A stretch of DNA of 64,000 bases, taken from positions 1-64,000 of the forward strand of contig NZ_STGT01000005.1 of assembly GCF_004912145.1 (NCBI RefSeq). Reading direction: 5' to 3'. The stretch comes from Peteryoungia rhizophila (GTDB taxonomy: Bacteria; Pseudomonadota; Alphaproteobacteria; Rhizobiales; Rhizobiaceae). This document shows, in pieces, positions 58,550-64,000 of the stretch. The notes beneath the pieces are model-generated. The model was not told the DNA's origin and did no database searches. It saw only the letters and a program-made list of their open reading frames with translations. The position numbers were made by a program, and so were the translations under genes. Every line of letters begins with the position of its first letter. Position 1 is the stretch's first letter.

Positions 58550-59092
58550 TCAAGCGTCGCCGGTGACCACGCCGACGAAGGGCAGTTCGCGGAACGCATA
58601 GGCCACGTCCATGCCGTAACCGACGACAAAATAGTCGGGGCATTCGAAGCCGACGTAATCGGCCTCAAACACTTCTTTTCGCTTCACTTTCTTGTCGAGA
58701 AGCACGGCGATCGTGACATTGGCCGCACCGCGCTCAAACATCAGCTCCTTGGCGAAAAGCAGCGTGCGGCCGGACTCGAGAATGTCGTCGATCAGGAGGA
58801 TGTTGCGCCCCTTCACGTCACTGTCGATGTCCTTGATGATCTTCACGCCCTGGGACACCGTGCCTGTGCCATAGCTGGACAGGGTGATGAATTCGACCTC
58901 GGGGGCGAGACCCACATCATGCAACGCACGAATGAGGTCGGCGGCAAAGATGAAGGAGCCCTTCAGCACGGAAATGACCAGAAGGTCGTCGCAGGGACCC
59001 TTGATGATATCCTGGGCGAGTTCGAGATTACGCTGCCGGATCTGCTCGGCGGTAAAGAGCGGTTCGATGTTCTTTCCGCGAACAACGGGCAT
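58550..59092 (-). CDS. hpt: hypoxanthine phosphoribosyltransferase
   Basis: Purine salvage: converts hypoxanthine (and possibly guanine) with PRPP to IMP or GMP. 180 residues; VLKGSFIFAADLIRAL near the N terminus, PRPP motif ILLIDDILESGRTL, DKKVKRKE and DYVGFECPDYFVVGYGMD. The start at 59092 follows AAGGAGT; the frame to 59161 adds 23 unrelated residues. Confidence 0.94.
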   Translation of the reverse strand: MPVVRGKNIEPLFTAEQIRQRNLELAQDIIKGPCDDLLVISVLKGSFIFAADLIRALHDVGLAPEVEFITLSSYGTGTVSQGVKIIKDIDSDVKGRNILLIDDILESGRTLLFAKELMFERGAANVTIAVLLDKKVKRKEVFEADYVGFECPDYFVVGYGMDVAYAFRELPFVGVVTGDA

Positions 59093-59172
59093 GGGAGACT
59101 CCTTGCTGGTCGACCTCAGGTCCTGAACCGGCGGATGCCGGAAAGGCAAGGCCATTAGCACAATGGAGCCTG

Positions 59173-59823
59173 TTAGACACCCGCCTGTTCAAAGGAAAGC
59201 CGGACTTCCGGGATTTTTCCACCGGGATGCTGGAGCCGCGTGACGATCCCGCGGCTCTCGCCGCCATCCAGGCTTGTCACCGGGGGCTCGATATAGGTGC
59301 TGGCGATGACCTGACCGTCGATGAGAAGATCGGCGCGCAGCTTCGGGAGCATCACCTCGCGACCGGTGCGGTTCTCGACGATAGCGTTGAGCAGCAGGAC
59401 GCGCATGCCGTTGCGGTCCTGCGGCGTCAGATTCACGTGGGTCAAGTCGAGCGGCTTGGCGGCGATTTCCGGATGTTCGCCACTGCCGAAGACGAGCTGG
59501 CCAGCCAGGGAAAACATGGACACGAAGGCAATGGCGACGAGAAGCGAGAAGGCGACATCGGACAGCCGCTGGAGGCGGGCTTCGACGCGTTCGATACACG
59601 TGCGCAGCAAAGCGCTGATGTCAGAGGGTACGGGTGCGACGGAGGGCGCCACGGCCGGACGCGGCGATGGCTTTGGCGTCTCGCGGACCGTAACGAACTG
59701 CGCGTCCACGACGTCGTGTCGGCCCATGCGCTGCTGCGGTTCGATCCGTCTGCGGGCACGATCCGGCGGCAGGAGATCGAGGTCCGCAGCGGCGGCCTGC
59801 TTCTGGTAACGGAAGGCACTCAT
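59173..59823 (-). CDS. membrane protein with DUF3426-like C-terminal domain
   Basis: 216 residues. Disordered, Arg/Pro-rich head of about 80 residues; one transmembrane helix (LSDVAFSLLVAIAFVSMFSLAGQLVF, residues about 85-110); then a beta-rich domain (MRVLLLNAIVENRTGREVML ... TYIEPPVTSLDGGES) like DUF3426. Many alphaproteobacteria have, at this same place divergent from ftsE, a protein with an N-terminal MJ0042 zinc ribbon; here no CxxC is visible, so the ribbon is lost or never present. Function unknown. Confidence 0.72.
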   Translation of the reverse strand: MSAFRYQKQAAAADLDLLPPDRARRRIEPQQRMGRHDVVDAQFVTVRETPKPSPRPAVAPSVAPVPSDISALLRTCIERVEARLQRLSDVAFSLLVAIAFVSMFSLAGQLVFGSGEHPEIAAKPLDLTHVNLTPQDRNGMRVLLLNAIVENRTGREVMLPKLRADLLIDGQVIASTYIEPPVTSLDGGESRGIVTRLQHPGGKIPEVRLSFEQAGV

Positions 59824-60023
59824 TCGTTCGGACCTTTCGCACAGCCAAAATCGGATACCCCGAAAGTCGGCGGTTGAAACGAATCCTCTCTAGACGTAAA
59901 TTCAAATGGTTAATGCTTCGGAAAGACGGGCGGAAAAGCCCCGGATCCGGAAGCATGTTTACCGGCCGTTGACGATCTTCGTTTACGCGCCCCAGACCTC
60001 GGACACGTCAGACTGGGCCCCCT
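59824..60023. promoter_or_regulatory. divergent promoter region of ftsE and the DUF3426-like gene
   Basis: 200 bases. Contains ATGGTTAA at 59906-59913 (reverse TTAACCAT, a CtrA half-site-like octamer) and GAATC, a CcrM methylation site, at 59881-59885. No clear sigma-70 promoter. Confidence 0.35.
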
Positions 60024-60683
60024 TTGATCCATTTCGAAAATGTCGGCCTGCGCTATGGGATGGGACCGGAGATCCTCCGCGACCTGACCTTCGACCTGCC
60101 GAAAGGGTCCTTCCAATTCCTGACCGGCCCATCCGGCGCGGGCAAGACGACGCTGCTGCGCCTGCTCTTCATGTCGCTGCAGCCGACGCGCGGACTGATC
60201 AAGAGCTTCGGCCGCGACATCACCAGCATTCCCCGCAGCGAATTGCCGATGCTGCGTCGTCGCGTCGGCATCGTCTTCCAGGATTTCCGGCTGCTCGACC
60301 ATTTGACCACCTATGAGAACGTGGCGCTGCCGCTGCGTGTCCGCGGCAAGGCCGAGCAGACCTACAAGCAGGACGTCATCGAACTCCTGAAATGGGTGGG
60401 TCTCGGCGAGCGCATCAACGTTCTGCCACCCGTACTCTCGGGTGGTGAGAAGCAGCGCGTGGCGATTGCCCGCGCGCTGATCGACCGGCCGGAAATCCTG
60501 CTCGCCGACGAGCCGACCGGCAATGTCGATCCGCCGATGGCCCGCCGGCTGCTCAGCCTCTTCCTGGAACTGAACCGCCTCGGAACCGCCGTCGTCATCG
60601 CGACCCATGATCTCGCGCTGATGGACCAGGTGGACGCGCGCCGGATGATCCTGACCGACGGGCGGCTCGACATCTATGAATGA
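60024..60683 (+). CDS. ftsE: cell division ATP-binding protein FtsE
   Basis: 219 residues. ABC ATPase that, with FtsX, regulates septal peptidoglycan hydrolases. Walker A GPSGAGKTT (35-42), signature LSGGEKQRVAIARAL, Walker B ILLADEPTGNVD, switch His in IATHDLALM. The start is TTG at 60024, which gives the family N terminus MIHFENVGLRYGMGPEIL; the ribosome site is weak. Overlaps ftsX by eight bases. Confidence 0.94.
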   Translation: MIHFENVGLRYGMGPEILRDLTFDLPKGSFQFLTGPSGAGKTTLLRLLFMSLQPTRGLIKSFGRDITSIPRSELPMLRRRVGIVFQDFRLLDHLTTYENVALPLRVRGKAEQTYKQDVIELLKWVGLGERINVLPPVLSGGEKQRVAIARALIDRPEILLADEPTGNVDPPMARRLLSLFLELNRLGTAVVIATHDLALMDQVDARRMILTDGRLDIYE

Positions 60684-61686
60684 GATCGCCAAGAACGCAA
60701 ACCAGAACCCTGGCCAGAAAAAACGCCGCGTCGAGATGACGGTGAGGCCGACCGGCCCGATCCTGCCGCCGTCCAACATCCAGGGCAATGCGCTGATGGT
60801 GGTGATCGCCATCATGGCCTTCCTCGCCTGCCTGACGCTGGGCGGCGTCTCCATGGTGCGGGCGACCGCCTCCAGTTGGCAAAGCCAGATCTCGCGCGAA
60901 ATCACCATCCAGATCACGCCGGAAGATGGCCTCGACATGGGGGCCGCCCTGGTCAAGGCCCGCGATCTGGCGCTGACCTTCGTCGGCACGCGCGACGGCC
61001 AGATCATGGACGACAGCGCAACGGCTCGGCTGCTCGAACCCTGGCTCGGCACCGGATTGAACCTCGAAGACCTGCCCGTTCCGCGTCTGATCGTCATCAC
61101 CATCGACGAGAGCAATCCGCCGGACTTCGACGCCATGCGGGCGCTGTTGCAGGTGGAAGTGCCGCAGGCCTTCCTCGACGACCACCGCACCTGGGTCGAC
61201 AGGCTGGTGCAAATGGCGAGTACGACGGTGCTGATCGGCTCGGGCATCTTGATCCTCGTCTTCACCGCCATGGTGCTGACCGTGGTGTTTGCGACCCGCG
61301 GTGCGCTATCCGGCAACCGCCACATCATCGAGGTGCTGCATTTCGTCGGCGCTGAAGGAAGCTTCGTCGCCCAGGAATTCCAGAAACACTTCCTCAAGAT
61401 CAGCCTCAAGGGCGCGGCAGCCGGTGGATTGCTCGCCGCAGCCTTCTTCGCGCTCGCCAGTTTCTGGCAGAGCCGGTCGCTGGCGACGCCGGAAAGCGAT
61501 CAGGCGACCGCACTCTTCGGCACCTTCACAATCGGCTGGGGCGGCTATATCGGCATCTTCGCGACCATGGTCGTCATTGCGCTTTTGACCACGATCACGG
61601 CACGGTTGACGGTGATGCGGACCATCTACGAGATAGATCTGATCCGCTCCGATCCGGCCCGGACCGACGGCCTCTTGGACGACTGA
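60676..61686 (+). CDS. ftsX: cell division membrane protein FtsX
   Basis: 336 residues. Four transmembrane segments with a large extracytoplasmic loop between the first two (about residues 70-180), and the FtsX/MacB-like C-terminal part (HIIEVLHFVGAEGSFVAQEF ... GGYIGIFATMVVIALLTTIT). Polar N-terminal tail of about 30 residues. Partner of FtsE in the same operon. Confidence 0.93.
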   Translation: MNEIAKNANQNPGQKKRRVEMTVRPTGPILPPSNIQGNALMVVIAIMAFLACLTLGGVSMVRATASSWQSQISREITIQITPEDGLDMGAALVKARDLALTFVGTRDGQIMDDSATARLLEPWLGTGLNLEDLPVPRLIVITIDESNPPDFDAMRALLQVEVPQAFLDDHRTWVDRLVQMASTTVLIGSGILILVFTAMVLTVVFATRGALSGNRHIIEVLHFVGAEGSFVAQEFQKHFLKISLKGAAAGGLLAAAFFALASFWQSRSLATPESDQATALFGTFTIGWGGYIGIFATMVVIALLTTITARLTVMRTIYEIDLIRSDPARTDGLLDD

Positions 61687-61756
61687 CGAAAACTCGCATG
61701 TTGACTTGCCTTAAAGCCGCCTGTTCGCTGTGGGAAATCCCGGCTATTCACGGGCA

Positions 61757-62488
61757 ATGAGCATGGATCGCATGACGCCAAATCAACCTTTGCGTGACGG
61801 CGACCGGCCCCGTTCGGGCGCCGGCGTTTTCGCGCGAAAAGGCCTGATCCGCAGGGCATTGCGCTATGGCGGCATGCTCGTGATCCTGTGCGTGGCCGTG
61901 CTCGTGGCAGGCTTTCTCGTCTTTGCTGATTCGGTCACCGGCATGCGACCGCCCGAGACGGTGAAGGCCGATGCGATCGTGGTGCTGACCGGTGGTTACC
62001 AGCGAATCGAACAGGCGATCGATCTTCTGAAGCGCGGCTATGGCGAAAGACTGTTGATCTCGGGCGTCAATCCGGCGACGACGCCGGGGCAGATCCGCAA
62101 GGCGACACGCACCTCACCGGACATCTTCGAATGCTGCGTGGATATCGGTTACGGTGCGATCGACACGATCGGCAATGCCAACGAGACGGCGATCTGGATC
62201 CGCGACAAGGGCTACCGGTCGGTTCTGGTCGTCACCAGCAACTACCATCTGGCCCGCAGCCTGATGGAGCTTCGCCGTGGCGACCCGGACACCGATTTCA
62301 TCGGCTATCCCGTGGTCAATGCAGACCTGAAGACCCGCGCCTGGTACAGCGAGCCGGATGCGATGCGCACCATGCTGGCGGAATATGGCAAGACGGTCGT
62401 CGCCTATATCCGGGGCGTGACAGGCTGGAGCCGGGACCAGGGCCTGCGCCCGGAAGGCGAAATCACAGAATCTGGTCGCAGCTCCTGA
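61757..62488 (+). CDS. YdcF family protein (DUF218)
   Basis: 243 residues. One N-terminal membrane anchor (YGGMLVILCVAVLVAGFLVFA), then a DUF218 domain: DAIVVLTGGYQRIEQAIDLL, GERLLISGVNP, GNANETAIWIRDKG and VTSNYHLARSLMEL. Some family members affect envelope integrity (SanA, ElyC); the reaction is unknown. ATG at 61757 preferred; 61763 is also in frame. It lies 70 bases after ftsX. Confidence 0.87.
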   Translation: MSMDRMTPNQPLRDGDRPRSGAGVFARKGLIRRALRYGGMLVILCVAVLVAGFLVFADSVTGMRPPETVKADAIVVLTGGYQRIEQAIDLLKRGYGERLLISGVNPATTPGQIRKATRTSPDIFECCVDIGYGAIDTIGNANETAIWIRDKGYRSVLVVTSNYHLARSLMELRRGDPDTDFIGYPVVNADLKTRAWYSEPDAMRTMLAEYGKTVVAYIRGVTGWSRDQGLRPEGEITESGRSS

Positions 62489-62568
62489 CCGGCCAGTTCA
62501 CGCAGGCGCTTTTGCTTGACGCACTTTTCCTCTAAGCACGTCTTCGCCCGCCCTCGAGAGCCCCAGAT

Positions 62569-63354
62569 ATGATTGCGCTACGTTCCATTCTCTTCAACAC
62601 TGCCTTCTACGCCAATCTGATCCTCAGGATGATCGTGCTCTCGCCGATCTATTTCCTGCTGCCGCGCAAGAAGGCCTTCTTCGTGCCGAAGGACTGGGCG
62701 CGCGCCAACCACTGGCTGATGGAAAAGATCGTCGGCACGACCTTCACGGTGGAGGGGCTGGAGAACATTCCAAAGAGCGGCGGTTACATTCTCGCGCCCA
62801 AGCACCAGTCCTTCTGGGACACCTATGCGCTGCTGCCCTGGCTGGACGATCCGGTCTACATCCTGAAGCGGGAGCTGATGTGGATTCCGGTCTTCGGCTG
62901 GTATGTCGCCAAGCAGCGCATGATCCCGGTCAATCGCGGCGCCAAGGGCAAGGTGATGGCGCAGGTGATCGAGCGCACCAAGCTGGAAATGGCAAACGGC
63001 CGCCAGCTGATCATCTATCCCGAAGGCACACGCCGCCCGCCGGGCGCCGCACCGGACTATAAATACGGCATCGCCCGCCTTTACCGGGACATCAACGTAC
63101 CGGTCGTGCCCGTCGCCATGCATCCGGGCCTCTTCTGGCCGCGCCGCAAGTTCCTGCGCTTCCCGGGCCACTTCGTCGTGCGGATCCTGCCGCCGATCGA
63201 GCCGGGTCTCGACCCCGACGTCTTCCACGACACGCTGATGCAGCGGCTGGAGGCGGCGAGCGACGAACTGCTGGTGAAGACGGCGAAGGAAAACCCCGAT
63301 CTGCCGCTACCGCCCACCGCCGTCAACAGGCTGAAGGAACTCGGGGCGCTCTGA
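62569..63354 (+). CDS. plsC: 1-acyl-sn-glycerol-3-phosphate acyltransferase
   Basis: 261 residues. Makes phosphatidic acid from lysophosphatidic acid at the inner membrane. N-terminal hydrophobic helix; catalytic HX4D motif His79-Asp84 (KHQSFWD); glycerol-phosphate-binding region near VNRGAKGK and YPEGTRRPPG. Follows YdcF on the same strand. Confidence 0.93.
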   Translation: MIALRSILFNTAFYANLILRMIVLSPIYFLLPRKKAFFVPKDWARANHWLMEKIVGTTFTVEGLENIPKSGGYILAPKHQSFWDTYALLPWLDDPVYILKRELMWIPVFGWYVAKQRMIPVNRGAKGKVMAQVIERTKLEMANGRQLIIYPEGTRRPPGAAPDYKYGIARLYRDINVPVVPVAMHPGLFWPRRKFLRFPGHFVVRILPPIEPGLDPDVFHDTLMQRLEAASDELLVKTAKENPDLPLPPTAVNRLKELGAL

Positions 63355-63377
63355 GCGCATTTCCATAAAGCGAATGA

Positions 63378-63911
63378 TCAGTCACCGGACGGATCGTTGA
63401 CGATCGCCGAGGCCACGCTTTCGAGCCAGTGGTCGCGAATGCCGAGCTCGCGCAGATGCGCGACCGTATTGGCGACGTAGACAGGATTGGGTCCGGATCG
63501 GCCGACGGCGCTTTCGACGATGCGGGCTGCCTCATCCACTGCGATGGCACCGGCATATTGAGAATGGGCACGGTCGATGACGTAGGTCAGGGCGCGGACA
63601 TCGCGACCATCCGCGAGGCGCGTTCGGACGTGCCGCTCGAGATAGACGCTGGTGACGAGTTCGCGTTCGCGCAGATAGTCCACGGTGGACTGCCAGTCGG
63701 ACGGCGCCACACGAAAGGCGACGCCCTTGCAGGAACCGCCCCGGTCGAGCCCGAGCACGAGACCGGGACGCTCTTCGGTCCCGCGATGGACATAGGAACG
63801 AACGCAGAGCGAACGACGATAGCCACCGAGCTGGGCAAGCACCCGTTCTTCATAGGGAAAGCCCGGATTCCACATCAGCGAGCCGTAGCCAAAGACCCAA
63901 AATTCGTCCAT
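63378..63911 (-). CDS. gamma-glutamylcyclotransferase, ChaC type
   Basis: 177 residues. FGYGSLMWNPGF is the hallmark loop; SVYLERHVRTRL and DRAHSQYAG follow, with the catalytic Glu expected in the LRERE region. ChaC enzymes cleave glutathione to 5-oxoproline and Cys-Gly. The start at 63911 places YGSLMW at residue 9; a longer frame to 63998 would run into the next gene's start. Divergent from the gene at 63958. Confidence 0.9.
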   Translation of the reverse strand: MDEFWVFGYGSLMWNPGFPYEERVLAQLGGYRRSLCVRSYVHRGTEERPGLVLGLDRGGSCKGVAFRVAPSDWQSTVDYLRERELVTSVYLERHVRTRLADGRDVRALTYVIDRAHSQYAGAIAVDEAARIVESAVGRSGPNPVYVANTVAHLRELGIRDHWLESVASAIVNDPSGD

Positions 63912-63957
63912 ATCGCACGCCAATCCAAGATACGAAGATCGCAACGAGGAGCATCCC

Positions 63958-64000
63958 ATGGCCATGTCGACCGCGCCGGAAAGCCCGATCAGCCGCAAGG
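63958..64000 (+). CDS. 5' end of a gene cut by the window edge
   Basis: ATG at 63958 with GAGGAG eight bases upstream begins MAMSTAPESPISRK and runs to the window end without a stop. Only 14 residues are visible, so no family can be assigned from sequence. In rhizobia a DUF2125 membrane protein often sits here, but that is a guess from memory of gene order. Confidence 0.5.
   Translation, partial: MAMSTAPESPISRK

Overview
The window is an ordinary-looking chromosomal segment of an alphaproteobacterium of the order Rhizobiales, most likely family Rhizobiaceae (Rhizobium/Agrobacterium/Ciceribacter-like). This rests on GC-rich coding sequence, the rhizobial-type block clpB / DUF4167 / prmC / prfA / ptsP / lysC, the lpiA-atvA (acvB) pair, TIGR02302 next to lysA, cpdR, and palindromic intergenic repeats of rhizobial type. 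No rRNA, CRISPR array, transposase, integrase or prophage gene is visible. One tRNA gene (Leu, anticodon CAA) is present. About 57 protein genes are supported; many long open frames opposite them are shadows typical of high-GC DNA.

Layout. 0.3-12 kb: an M23 endopeptidase, then a minus-strand block of clpB (candidate heat-shock promoter), a DUF4167 protein, prmC-prfA (translation termination), ptsP (EI-Ntr) and lysC. 12-18 kb: the lpiA-atvA membrane-lipid operon and an SH3 protein lie between lysC and ubiG-DUF924. 18-26 kb: minus-strand operon comF-grxC-nitrilase-DUF1178-DUF3291, a divergent methyltransferase, an isolated Flp pilin with a small membrane protein, and the operon parvulin-argJ-GNAT-mutT. 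26-40 kb: secA, an OpgC-like acyltransferase, a GNAT-fold protein, an acyl-CoA synthetase, tRNA-Leu, a YqaA/DedA protein, dsbB, an HNH nuclease, alkA, gluQ, a BrkB protein, and the row SDR-HIG1-cobalamin adenosyltransferase.

40.6-42.3 kb is a 1.7 kb gene-free interval. It is packed with repeats: two copies of a compound palindrome of about 195 bp, a RIME-like palindrome, four short CTTCTCCCC-type palindromes, and a GC-rich hairpin-rich stretch of about 0.4 kb that may be a structured element. This is the most unusual part of the window.

42-64 kb: a rhomboid protease; etfB-etfA and 3-hydroxybutyryl-CoA dehydrogenase (beta-oxidation / electron transfer), with a perfect palindrome at the etfB promoter and a 114-nt hairpin element between etfB and etfA; the sulfate ABC importer (sbp, cysU, cysW, cysA); tlpA divergent from argH, then lptM, lysA and TIGR02302; a divergent SDR/TetR pair; cpdR; hpt; a DUF3426-like protein divergent from ftsE-ftsX; a YdcF protein; plsC; a ChaC-type gamma-glutamylcyclotransferase; and the first codons of a further gene cut by the window end.

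No complete new multi-gene system was found. The best candidates for something undescribed are non-coding: the structured stretch at about 41.2-41.58 kb, the paired compound palindromes, and the operator and hairpin of the etf operon.
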